DNA from: Crateriforma spongiae
Lineage (GTDB): Bacteria > Planctomycetota > Planctomycetia > Pirellulales > Pirellulaceae
NCBI RefSeq assembly: GCF_012290005.1
Contig: NZ_JAAXMS010000001.1
Coordinates: forward strand, 682,001-746,000
Direction: 5' to 3'
Length of the DNA stretch: 64,000 bases
The number at the start of each line of letters is the position of its first letter. Position 1 is the first letter of the stretch. Below the pieces are notes generated by a model. That model did not search any database, was not told where the DNA came from, and saw only the letters and a program-made list of their open reading frames with translations. The position numbers and the translations under genes are program-made. Shown piece after piece: positions 1 through 8,361 of the stretch.

Positions 1-1
1 C

Positions 2-1384
2 CAAGAGGAACGCGAATACCGTGTCGCCAAGCCGGTCACCGAAACCCGGTATGTCGAAGAAACCTATTCGGTGCTCAAGCCCGTCACCGAAACGTCGTAT
101 CGCGACGAAGAAGTGACACGGACACGATACGTCGATGAAACGTCCGAACGTGAAGAATCGGTGACTCAGTATCAGCCGGTTACCGAGACAAAGTACTACC
201 AAAAACAGTACACGGTCCAGCGCCCGGTCACCGAAACCCAGATGCGCGAACAGCAATACACTGTTCAGCGTCCGGTCACCGAAACGATCATGCAGACGCA
301 GCAGTACACGTCGATGCGACCGGTCACCACGGTTCAAAACCAAGTGGTCGACGCCGGTGGCTACGTCGCCCAACAAGTCGTGACTCCGGGACAACTGCAA
401 TACGGTGTCGGTTGGCAGCGTAATGCCTATGCCGTCCCCGGTCCGCTGGGAATCTTCTCCCTGAATCGGGGTGCACCGGTATTGGTTCCTCAGGTGACGC
501 CCCCGACCGTGCAAACACAGATGGCATACCGTCCAAACTACGTGAATCAACAAGTCGCTCGGACGACATACGTGCCGGAAGTCCAACAGGTCCAAACGCC
601 TGTTCAAGTCCAACGAATGCAAACCGAAGTCGTTCGGCAACAAATTCCGGTGCAGGTTCAACGTATGGAAAGCGAAGTCGTCACGGAAAACGTGCCCGTG
701 CAAACGACTCGTATGGTGCCCGTTCAGCTGACCCGCAAAGTTCCCGTGACGGTTCGGCGTCCGGTGACCGAAACGCTGACTCGACGGGTACCGGTCACCA
801 GCCAACGTTGGGTTCGTGAGGAAAAGGTTCGTAAGGTGCCGGTCCAGACGACACGCATGGTTTACGAGACGAAGAAGGAAGTCGTGAACGTGCCGTACTA
901 CGAACAAGAGGCCGTTGAACGCAAAGTCATGCGTCCCGTGACACGTCAGGAATACGTCCCCTACACCGTCATGGTGGACATGCCACAAACGGTCGTGCAG
1001 CGAACTCCGCTCAGCTACATCGATCCGTTCAGCCCGGCGATCAGCCAAGGCTACAGTTCGTTCAGCGTTCCGGTTTCCGGATCAACAATTTATGAATCTC
1101 CGATCGTCACCGGATCCACGGTCGTTCAGCCGTCGGAGGTCGTCGAAAGCCGATCACCGGCCAAAGAGGATGACGAGGACGCGGAAATGACCGAAGATGC
1201 ACAAACCGAGTTAGAAGGCGTGCGCCGGGATTATTCCGATGATGACAACGCCGACGCCGATGATTTGCAAGAGCTGCCGCAACCGCAATTGAATGGCGAC
1301 GATGTGCAATTGAATCCCGCCACCGAAGCGACCACCACTGGTTTTCGCGTGACTTGGAGTCCGATGGTCGATCGGGAAGCCTGA
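2..1384 (+). CDS. YTV/PVTET repeat cell-surface protein, 5' end outside window
   Basis: The frame is open from the first bases of the window, so this is the C-terminal 460 residues of a longer protein. It carries degenerate tandem units of about 14-20 residues built on PVTET and YTVQRPVTET, then a glycine/tyrosine-rich linker, then a second block with PVQTTRMV, PVTVRRPVTET and VPYTV. The last 80 residues are acidic (EDDEDAE, DDDNADADD) and non-repetitive. Short repeats spelling YTV and PVTET are known from planctomycete-specific cell-wall proteins; assignment to that group is from style. A structural role in the proteinaceous cell wall or extracellular matrix is inference. No enzyme motif or membrane segment is visible in the part present. 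A strong hairpin terminator follows 42 bases after the stop. Confidence 0.75.
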   Translation, partial: QEEREYRVAKPVTETRYVEETYSVLKPVTETSYRDEEVTRTRYVDETSEREESVTQYQPVTETKYYQKQYTVQRPVTETQMREQQYTVQRPVTETIMQTQQYTSMRPVTTVQNQVVDAGGYVAQQVVTPGQLQYGVGWQRNAYAVPGPLGIFSLNRGAPVLVPQVTPPTVQTQMAYRPNYVNQQVARTTYVPEVQQVQTPVQVQRMQTEVVRQQIPVQVQRMESEVVTENVPVQTTRMVPVQLTRKVPVTVRRPVTETLTRRVPVTSQRWVREEKVRKVPVQTTRMVYETKKEVVNVPYYEQEAVERKVMRPVTRQEYVPYTVMVDMPQTVVQRTPLSYIDPFSPAISQGYSSFSVPVSGSTIYESPIVTGSTVVQPSEVVESRSPAKEDDEDAEMTEDAQTELEGVRRDYSDDDNADADDLQELPQPQLNGDDVQLNPATEATTTGFRVTWSPMVDREA

Positions 1385-1425
1385 TCGAAGACGGGCCCCC
1401 CCTCACATAAATAAATCCAGCGAGC

Positions 1426-1461
1426 AACCGCGGATGCACCGATGTGTATCCGCGGTTTTTT
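1426..1461 (+). terminator. Rho-independent terminator after the repeat protein
   Basis: A 10-bp perfect stem (AACCGCGGAT at 1426-1435 with ATCCGCGGTT at 1448-1457) with a 12-base loop is followed by a T run to 1461. It ends transcription of the repeat-protein gene. It also shows that the open frame beginning at 1444 cannot be the true start of the next gene. Confidence 0.85.
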
Positions 1462-1608
1462 GCGTTCCATCGCGCCTCCATGGGACCGGCCGATGCGGCG
1501 AAGCCGTCGCTATCACAAAGCCGCCCGGCGGTCGTCTATCATGATTGCGGATTTGTTTCGCTGGTTCATCAAGAAGTCGCTGCTGGTGGCTTCGGTAACG
1601 GCTTGGTC

Positions 1609-2586
1609 ATGGCACATCAACAAAACGACCGTTCGGGTTTCCGTCGATCGGCCAATGGGCTGCGACGCAGCTTGATCACGGCATTGTCAATTTTGCCGTT
1701 CCGATCATGGGCGGACGACACCCCAAGCGTGAAGGCCGACGCGGCAGCCTTGGAGGAAAACGAAAAACAAATCCTGGTGGTGGTCGGACCCAGCACGCAT
1801 CCGCCGGGAACTCATGAGGTGGCGGCGGGCGGACGGTTGGTCGCACACTGTATGATGCACCCGCTCAATGCACCGCCCATTCGTGCCACCGTTGTGGATC
1901 ATTGGCCGGATGCCCAGACGCAATCCAAGGCTGATTCCGTTGTCTTCATCGGCGACATGTTTCCGCCGACCAAGTTTGCCAACACCGAATCCATTCTGGA
2001 TGAATTGTCAGGCATGATGGATCGCGGCTGTGGAATCGTGTGCCTGCACTATGCGACCGGTTTGGAGGCCAAGGATGTCGGTCCGGATGGTCAGCATCCA
2101 TTGTTGCAGTGGATGGGGGGCTATTTCGCAACACGCTGTGATCATCGCCGATCGGTCGCGCGAATCTTTGACGCGGCGACCATCGAAAAGGCGTCGGCGG
2201 ATCATCCGGTGGGGGCCGGATGGGAACCGTTCACGTTGCATGACGAACCGTACATCAACAATTATTTTGGCCCCGAAGCCAATCGCATGTTGCCGGGGGC
2301 GATCCCACTGGCGACTTCGATGTTGCCGCCGGAGGCTCCGGAACGTCAGGTCGTCGCTTGGGGAATCGATCGAACCGACGGTGGACGCGGTTTCGGTATC
2401 GTCATGCCCCACTATTATCGCAATTGGGCCAACGATCCGCTAAGAACATTGATCTGTAACGGGATTGCTTGGTCGACAGGTGCCGATGTGCCAAAGGACG
2501 GTTTCAAAACGGAAACCCCCGACTTGAGACAGTTTGATCCGGATTCGATCGAACCCCAGGCTAGAAAGAAGGCGAAAACGCGTTGA
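1609..2586 (+). CDS. ThuA-domain protein, probably exported
   Basis: A 325-residue protein of the ThuA (trehalose-utilisation-like, class I glutamine amidotransferase fold) type. The family core is visible as VVVGPSTHPPGTHEVAAG near residues 55-72 and GIVCLHYATG in the middle. The frame is open from 1444, but that lies inside the preceding terminator hairpin. ATG 1609 gives an N-terminus with arginines, a short hydrophobic stretch and FRSWADD, which could be a signal peptide with cleavage after WAD. No good Shine-Dalgarno site precedes it. The stop overlaps the TTG start of the downstream glycosyltransferase (TTGA), indicating translational coupling. ThuA-like proteins in planctomycetes are mostly uncharacterised; a role in sugar or glycoside metabolism is inferred from the neighbours. 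Confidence 0.75.
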   Translation: MAHQQNDRSGFRRSANGLRRSLITALSILPFRSWADDTPSVKADAAALEENEKQILVVVGPSTHPPGTHEVAAGGRLVAHCMMHPLNAPPIRATVVDHWPDAQTQSKADSVVFIGDMFPPTKFANTESILDELSGMMDRGCGIVCLHYATGLEAKDVGPDGQHPLLQWMGGYFATRCDHRRSVARIFDAATIEKASADHPVGAGWEPFTLHDEPYINNYFGPEANRMLPGAIPLATSMLPPEAPERQVVAWGIDRTDGGRGFGIVMPHYYRNWANDPLRTLICNGIAWSTGADVPKDGFKTETPDLRQFDPDSIEPQARKKAKTR

Positions 2587-4190
2587 ACGATGATTGGAAT
2601 GTGGTCATTTTGCACTGTCACTTTGAACGTGGCGGTGTCACCCAAGTCGTATGCAATCACATTCGCGCGCTTTGTTCGTTAAGCCCTGCTCCGTCGATTC
2701 ATTTGGTGGCCGAAGATCGGATCTCGGGCTTGGATGACTTCGCCAAGGCGACATGTCGGATCCATCAGGTCGATGGATTTGACTATGACGACCAAGTGGT
2801 TTCGCCGTCAAACCTGCCGGCCAAGGTCGACGCATTGGTCGCGTCGTTGAAGCAGATGTTGCGAGATGCCGGATTGTCGCCCGACAACACCGTGCTGCAT
2901 TGGCATAACCACAGCTTGGGCAAAAATGTTGCCGCCCCCGATGTGATTTCAAAACTGGCGGGCGAAGGTTGGCGGTTCTTGTTGCAAATACATGATTTTG
3001 CCGAAGACTGTCGACCAGGCAATGTTCGACGCTTGATCACGTCCATGGAGTTGGAATCACCGAGGCATTGGGGCGACCGAATCTATCCCAGTGGTCCAAG
3101 AATTCACTATGCGTCTTTGACCGGGGGCGATGCCAGTGTCCTGCGGCAAATCGGCATCGACACCGATCGCGTTCACACGTTGCCCAACAGTGTGCGGTTG
3201 GATGATGATTCCAAACAGGACGTATCCGGTCGCAGTGATCCAGACGCGATTCAAAAGGTCCGCGGCGCGATGCGTCTGCCCAGTGATGCGGAATGGACGT
3301 TGTATCCGGTGCGAGGCATACGGCGAAAGAACGTCGGCGAGTGGTTGTTACTGTCACGCTGGGTGCCGGCGAATCACTACGCCGGGATCACCTTAAGTCC
3401 GGCAACACCGATCGAGGCGGAGTCGTATCGTCGTTGGCGTACGTTGGGCCGTCAGGTTGCGCCCCGGGCGATTTTCGACGCCGGACTGTCGGATCAGATT
3501 TCATTCACCGACAATCTGCGTGCCAGTCGTTTCGTGTTATCCACCAGCGTGGCTGAAGGATTCGGGATGGTCTACCTGGAACCGTGGTTGGCCGGACGCC
3601 GTGTGTTGGCGCGGCGTATCGATGGCGTGGTCGATGACTTTCGAGATGCCGGTGTGGATCTTTCCGGTGGGTACGACGCGATTCCCGTTCCATTGGATGC
3701 ACCGGAGCACGCCAAGGCATTGCAGCAGTATCAAATGGCGGTCGATCAGGCCTACGCCGGTTTGCCCCCGCCGTTTGTGGACGAAGCGGTCGCGGCGGCG
3801 GAAGTTCACTTGCATCCATGGAAAAAGTCTCAGACGTTGGACTTTGCGATGTTGACGCCGCAGCATCAAATTTCCATCCTTCGGCAGTGTTCCGAGGACG
3901 TCGGCTTCGAAGCCGCGTGCAAGGAAGGCTCGGCACCATTGCTGGAAGCGATGAAAGAATCAAACTCCGGCCCGAATGAAGATCAGATTCGACATAACGG
4001 CGAAGTCATTCGCATTCGCTTCGGATTGTCCGCCCAGGCCGATCGTTTGCTTCACGCGTATCGCAGTGTGTTGTCAATCGATGACCCGCCATCGCTGGAA
4101 CACCCCGCTTCGGCATCCCTGGCGTTTGGCCGTATCGTTCAGTCCCATCGTTTCTTTCCCTGTCGTACCGAAGATCCCATCGCCGGATGA
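2583..4190 (+). CDS. GT4-like glycosyltransferase, first of two in the cassette
   Basis: A 535-residue cytosolic protein. The N-terminus runs straight into a Rossmann strand and glycine-rich turn (HFERGGVTQVV) typical of GT-B retaining transferases. The C-terminal half has VRGIRRKNVGEW and the nucleotide-sugar-binding EX7E motif as E325-GFGMVYL-E333. The start is TTG at 2583, overlapping the previous stop; AGAAGG lies ten bases upstream and no in-frame ATG is near. About 120 residues after the GT domain are unassigned. The stop overlaps the next start as ATGA. Donor and acceptor cannot be read from sequence. The neighbours (HAD protein, second GT, GH13_18-like phosphorylase) suggest synthesis of a small glycoside rather than lipopolysaccharide. 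Confidence 0.75.
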   Translation: MNDDWNVVILHCHFERGGVTQVVCNHIRALCSLSPAPSIHLVAEDRISGLDDFAKATCRIHQVDGFDYDDQVVSPSNLPAKVDALVASLKQMLRDAGLSPDNTVLHWHNHSLGKNVAAPDVISKLAGEGWRFLLQIHDFAEDCRPGNVRRLITSMELESPRHWGDRIYPSGPRIHYASLTGGDASVLRQIGIDTDRVHTLPNSVRLDDDSKQDVSGRSDPDAIQKVRGAMRLPSDAEWTLYPVRGIRRKNVGEWLLLSRWVPANHYAGITLSPATPIEAESYRRWRTLGRQVAPRAIFDAGLSDQISFTDNLRASRFVLSTSVAEGFGMVYLEPWLAGRRVLARRIDGVVDDFRDAGVDLSGGYDAIPVPLDAPEHAKALQQYQMAVDQAYAGLPPPFVDEAVAAAEVHLHPWKKSQTLDFAMLTPQHQISILRQCSEDVGFEAACKEGSAPLLEAMKESNSGPNEDQIRHNGEVIRIRFGLSAQADRLLHAYRSVLSIDDPPSLEHPASASLAFGRIVQSHRFFPCRTEDPIAG

Positions 4191-5113
4191 ATCATAGCAA
4201 CGAAACGCTGTCTGCCGTCGTCCAGCACCAGGTCCCCATGGATCCGCTGCCGACGTCGGTCCGGCCGTCGCTGAAGCCGCTGCGGTCGATCCGTGCCGTC
4301 ATCTTCGATGTCTATGGAACACTGTTGATCAGTGGCAGTGGTGAAGTCGGTGCCGCCGTCGATCCGCCCACCGTCGATGATCCCGCATCTGATGCAGGCG
4401 TTGGCGAACGGCTGGATCCGGTTCGGCGTGCCATTGGTGCGGTTTGTGGCGTCGATGTTCCGGTGGTTTCCAAGCAGGGTTTGATCGAAACGATCGTCCA
4501 TGAAAACGATGCGCACCGGGGGGCCGAGCGTCCGAACCCCGAAGTCGAAATCTTGGACATCTGGGACAAGTTTTTGAACCGCCAAGAAATTCGTTCCCTT
4601 TGCGGGGTTTCGCATTGGGATGCCCGTGTGGTGTCGGAAGTTGCGGCACGTTACGAGTCGATCGCGAACCCGACATGGCCGATGCCGTCGGCCGCGAAGG
4701 TGATTACGGAGCTCCGGAACCGGGATTTTCGCTTAGGAATCGTCAGCAATGCCCAGGTTTTCACGATCGACTTGGTGCAGGCCCTTTCCGACGCTGCGTT
4801 GGCCGATGGCCCCTTCGATCTTGATCTGTGCGTGTTTTCAAACCGTTTTCGGCAATCCAAGCCGGGGCCCCGACTGTTCGATGTGCTGGTTCGCGCGATG
4901 GAAAAAGCCGGGATCGCACCGGAGCAAGCGGTCTACGTCGGCAATGACATGCTGAACGACGTTTGGGCGGCCGGCAACGCGGGACTGAAAACGGCCTGGT
5001 ATGCGGGTGATCGTCGTAGCTTGCGTGATCGCGCCAACGATCCGCGTTGTCGTGACAAAATCCCCGATCTCGTAGTGACCGAATTGACGCAGTTGTTAGA
5101 TTGTCTTGGCTAG
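4187..5113 (+). CDS. HAD-superfamily hydrolase
   Basis: A 308-residue haloacid-dehalogenase-fold protein. Motif I is FDVYGTLL with the nucleophile at D41. Motif II is GIVSNAQ, the motif III lysine lies in RQSKPGP, and motif IV is VGNDMLNDVWAA. The second aspartate usual in phosphatases (DxD) is a tyrosine here, the pattern of dehalogenase-type members, so a simple phosphatase label would be unsafe. Between motifs I and II is a helical cap of about 130 residues. The start ATG overlaps the stop of the upstream glycosyltransferase by four bases. From context it might act on a phosphorylated glycoside made by the adjacent transferases; that is inference only. Confidence 0.75.
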   Translation: MNHSNETLSAVVQHQVPMDPLPTSVRPSLKPLRSIRAVIFDVYGTLLISGSGEVGAAVDPPTVDDPASDAGVGERLDPVRRAIGAVCGVDVPVVSKQGLIETIVHENDAHRGAERPNPEVEILDIWDKFLNRQEIRSLCGVSHWDARVVSEVAARYESIANPTWPMPSAAKVITELRNRDFRLGIVSNAQVFTIDLVQALSDAALADGPFDLDLCVFSNRFRQSKPGPRLFDVLVRAMEKAGIAPEQAVYVGNDMLNDVWAAGNAGLKTAWYAGDRRSLRDRANDPRCRDKIPDLVVTELTQLLDCLG

Positions 5114-5317
5114 ACGGTCGGAGCACCGAACGACGCTGTAGGAATCTGGCGGATCCTGACGGCCGAATTCAACCGAGGAGCCTTTGCGACCAAGGTGTCG
5201 GTGAGGGCAACGCCGAAAATTCGCACCATCGTCAGTCGGCGGATACCAGCAAAACGACCGCGATCATCGGGTCAAACGCCAAGAAACTTCGCGACCACAG
5301 ACTCAGATTTAGCAACC

Positions 5318-6583
5318 ATGGGCGTTCAGATCGGATTTGTCGGAACCCGGTTCAGTGGAACAGACGGGGTTTCTTTGGAAAGTGCCAAATGGGCACAAGT
5401 GCTGTGGGACCATCGCCACGTCAGCTATTGGTACTCGGGCCTAAGCGATCGGGACAAAGACAGTTCCATGGTCGTCCCGCATGCCTATTTTGGACATCCC
5501 GACATTCAATGGATCAACCGTCGTGCCTTTGGGACACGAACCCGAACCCCTGATGTGACCCAACGCATTTACACGTTGGCGGATTATTTGAAGGGGACGC
5601 TGTACGAGTTCACTCGGCGATACAACCTGGATTTGTTGATCGTACAGAACGCGTTGACCATCCCGATGAACATCCCGTTGGGCGTCGCGTTGACGAACTT
5701 CATCGCCGAAACCGGGTTTCCGACGATCGCCCACCACCATGATTTTTATTGGGAACGGGACCGCTTCAGCGTCAGTGCGGTGACCGACATGTTGTGGATG
5801 GCGTTTCCACCCGCCCTGCCCCAGATTCAAAACGTCACGATCAACTCATTCGCCCAGGAAGACCTTTCGCACCGCCGAGGTGTTTCGTCGACGCTGGTTC
5901 CCAACGTCTTGGATTTCGACACCGAGCCGCCCGAGCCCGACGAATACGTTCGCGATTTTCGGCGTGACATCGGCTTGGACGATGACGACATCCTGTTCCT
6001 GCAACCCACTCGAGTCGTCCCGCGAAAGGGGATCGAGCATTCCATCGCTCTGGTTGCCGCCCTGCGAAATGACAAGTGCAAACTGGTCATCAGCCACGCC
6101 AGTGGCGATGAAGGCAACGAATATTTGGCCGCGTTGATGGAACTGGCCGAATCAAGCGGCGTCGACTTGCGTTTGGCCGATGAACACGTTGGCGATAAAC
6201 GTGGGCTGACCGAAGACGGACGCAAAGTCTACACGTTGGCCGATGCGTATTCCCAAGCCGACTTCATCACCTACCCCAGCATTTACGAGGGTTTCGGCAA
6301 CGCCTTGCTGGAAGCGTTTTACTATCGGAAACCCGTGTTGGTGAACCGGTATTCGATTTTTGTGGCTGATATCGAGCCCAAAGGCGCAAAGGTCATCGCC
6401 ATGGACGGATACCTGACGCAGGACGTGGTATCAAAGGTCGAACGCGTGATTCGTGATCAACGTTTCCGCGAAGAAATGGTCGATTTCAATTACGAAATCG
6501 GAAAAGCGTTCTTCAGTTACAGCGTATTGCGACGAAAGTTGCGCGCTTTGGTGACCAACTTTACCGGACAGGACAACCTTTGA
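5318..6583 (+). CDS. GT4-like glycosyltransferase, second of two in the cassette
   Basis: A 421-residue GT-B fold transferase. It opens with a strand and glycine loop ([17 protein letters not shown]). The C-terminal domain shows [13 protein letters not shown], a donor-phosphate-binding type sequence, and EX7E as E324-GFGNALL-E332. The frame is open back to 5195, but the extra 41 residues are basic and unlike the family, and ATG 5318 places the first beta strand correctly. No strong Shine-Dalgarno site is seen. It lies 204 bases after the HAD gene, and its stop overlaps the TTG start of the GH13 gene. The overall look resembles transferases of the mannosylglucosylglycerate type, but specificity cannot be set by eye. 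Confidence 0.72.
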   Translation: MGVQIGFVGTRFSGTDGVSLESAKWAQVLWDHRHVSYWYSGLSDRDKDSSMVVPHAYFGHPDIQWINRRAFGTRTRTPDVTQRIYTLADYLKGTLYEFTRRYNLDLLIVQNALTIPMNIPLGVALTNFIAETGFPTIAHHHDFYWERDRFSVSAVTDMLWMAFPPALPQIQNVTINSFAQEDLSHRRGVSSTLVPNVLDFDTEPPEPDEYVRDFRRDIGLDDDDILFLQPTRVVPRKGIEHSIALVAALRNDKCKLVISHASGDEGNEYLAALMELAESSGVDLRLADEHVGDKRGLTEDGRKVYTLADAYSQADFITYPSIYEGFGNALLEAFYYRKPVLVNRYSIFVADIEPKGAKVIAMDGYLTQDVVSKVERVIRDQRFREEMVDFNYEIGKAFFSYSVLRRKLRALVTNFTGQDNL

Positions 6584-8289
6584 CCGACCCGATGACTTGC
6601 GGCCAGTTTGATTCCATTCTTGCGGACATTTATGGCAGCGTGCCGACGGAGCTGAGCGAAGCACTCCATCGGCTGGTCGAATCAGCCAATGCCAAGCCGC
6701 GCGATGAATCGTTATGGGACCAAAACGACGTCGTTTGCATCACCTATGCCGACCAAATTCGTCAGCCCGGTCTGCATCCGCTGGAAGCTTTTCGGCGTTT
6801 CTTCCTGGATTGGGAATTGGATCAAAAGCTCCGGTGCATTCACTTGCTGCCGTTTTGTCCCTACACCAGCGATGACGGTTTTTCGGTGGTCGATTATTTG
6901 GCCGTCGATCCCGAATCGGGTGACTGGGATGACATCGCACGCTTGGGCCAGCATTTTGATTTGATGTTCGACTTGGTCGCCAATCACACCTCGGTGTCCC
7001 ACCGCTGGTTTCAAGGTTTCTTGGCCGACGAAGAACCGTTTCGCAATGCCTACATCGATCAAGACCCGACCGCGGATCTTTCGGCCGTGGTGCGTCCGCG
7101 TAGTCTGCCGTTGCTGACACCTTTCGAAACAGCGTCGGGAACCAAGCACGTCTGGACAACTTTCAGCGCCGATCAAGTTGATTTGAACTACGGTGATCCG
7201 GCAACTCTGCTGCGGATGATCGAAACGCTGGTGCTGTACGCACAACGCGGTGCCAGGATCATTCGACTTGATGCGATTGCGTTCCTGTGGAAAAAGGTCG
7301 GCACATCCTGCATGCATTTGCCACAAACTCATGCCATCGTTCGTCTGATGCGTGCGGTTTTGGATGCCGCCGTGCCGGGAACGATTGTTTTGACCGAGAC
7401 GAATGTTCCCCACAAAGAGAACATCAGCTACTTCGGTGACGGCACCGACGAAGCCCACATGGTGTATCAATTCAGTTTGCCGCCCCTGTTGTTGGACGCG
7501 ATTCACAGTGGTGACACGACGGTGTTGCGAGACTGGATGAAGTCGCTGCGGCCGCCCACGAATCAAACGACGTTCTTCAACTTCACTGCCAGCCACGACG
7601 GTGTGGGGGTTCGCCCCTTGGAAGGTTTGGTGCCGCGCGAGCGGTTGGACCATCTGGTGGATGTCGTGCGACGTCATGGTGGTCGCGTCAACATGCGTTC
7701 GCAAAGCGATGGGACCGAAAGCCCCTATGAGCTGAACATCACGTACTTGGACGCCGTCGCCGATCGGTCGACGATCGAACCGGCCGAACACTCACGGCGA
7801 TTCTTGGCGACCCAGGCGATCATGCTTTCAATGCAGGGGGTTCCGGCCGTGTATTTCCACAGTCTGTTTGGATCCCCCAATGATGTCGCCGCGGCGGATG
7901 AATCCGGTCAGAATCGCAGAATCAATCGGCACAAATACGAACGCGACGAATTGGAAAACGCGTTGGCCGATGCGGCAGGATTACAGCGGCGAGTGTTCGA
8001 CGGCTATTGCCGATTGTTGGAACTGCGTCGTCTGCAACCGGCTTTTCATCCGATTGCCGGGCAACAGGTTTTGGACTTACCGGGCGACGGATTGCTTGGG
8101 TTCGTTCGCGAGGTGTCGGATCAACGAATCGTCGTGCTGGCGAATTTGTCCGATTCGGCCCGAGAGGTCAGTTGCGACCAAATTCCGATTGCAACCGACC
8201 ACGACCTGTTGGCCGATCAATCCCTTGCCTCGGGCGACGCCATTTCGCTGCGGCCGTTTCAAGTCCGCTGGTTGGTCGCGGTATCTTAG
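6580..8289 (+). CDS. GH13 subfamily 18-type sugar phosphorylase (sucrose/glucosylglycerate phosphorylase-like)
   Basis: A 569-residue alpha-amylase-family protein. Catalytic residues are visible: nucleophile D231 in RLDAIAF, acid/base E273 in LTETNVPH and transition-state stabiliser D340 in [10 protein letters not shown]. The N-terminal [18 protein letters not shown] and the QVDLNYGDP segment are hallmarks of the sucrose-phosphorylase subgroup, whose members reversibly phosphorolyse sucrose, sucrose-6'-phosphate or glucosylglycerate. The length is slightly above the usual 480-560. The start is TTG, overlapping the GT stop, with AGGA six bases upstream; ATG 6592 is an alternative. It probably degrades or recycles the product of the two upstream glycosyltransferases. 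The exact substrate is unknown. Confidence 0.78.
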   Translation: MTDPMTCGQFDSILADIYGSVPTELSEALHRLVESANAKPRDESLWDQNDVVCITYADQIRQPGLHPLEAFRRFFLDWELDQKLRCIHLLPFCPYTSDDGFSVVDYLAVDPESGDWDDIARLGQHFDLMFDLVANHTSVSHRWFQGFLADEEPFRNAYIDQDPTADLSAVVRPRSLPLLTPFETASGTKHVWTTFSADQVDLNYGDPATLLRMIETLVLYAQRGARIIRLDAIAFLWKKVGTSCMHLPQTHAIVRLMRAVLDAAVPGTIVLTETNVPHKENISYFGDGTDEAHMVYQFSLPPLLLDAIHSGDTTVLRDWMKSLRPPTNQTTFFNFTASHDGVGVRPLEGLVPRERLDHLVDVVRRHGGRVNMRSQSDGTESPYELNITYLDAVADRSTIEPAEHSRRFLATQAIMLSMQGVPAVYFHSLFGSPNDVAAADESGQNRRINRHKYERDELENALADAAGLQRRVFDGYCRLLELRRLQPAFHPIAGQQVLDLPGDGLLGFVREVSDQRIVVLANLSDSAREVSCDQIPIATDHDLLADQSLASGDAISLRPFQVRWLVAVS

Positions 8290-8304
8290 GCCACGGTTCA
8301 AGAT

Positions 8305-8339
8305 GCCGGGATGACGCAACGCGTGGGCATCCCGGCTTT
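8305..8339. terminator. Hairpin between convergent genes
   Basis: GCCGGGATG (8305-8313) pairs perfectly with CATCCCGGC (8328-8336) around a 14-base loop, followed by only three T on the plus strand. It sits between the stops of the GH13 gene (+) and the symporter gene (-), and may serve both. Confidence 0.55.
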
Positions 8340-8361
8340 GCAATAACACGTTGTGTTCGGC

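Noticed and set aside
2-900. CRISPR-like periodic DNA
   Set aside because: The periodicity is from degenerate protein repeats in frame, with variable spacing and no near-identical repeats or unique spacers.
1444-1608. N-terminal extension of the ThuA protein reading
   Set aside because: It starts inside the terminator hairpin of the previous gene, and the encoded residues are not signal-like or conserved in style.
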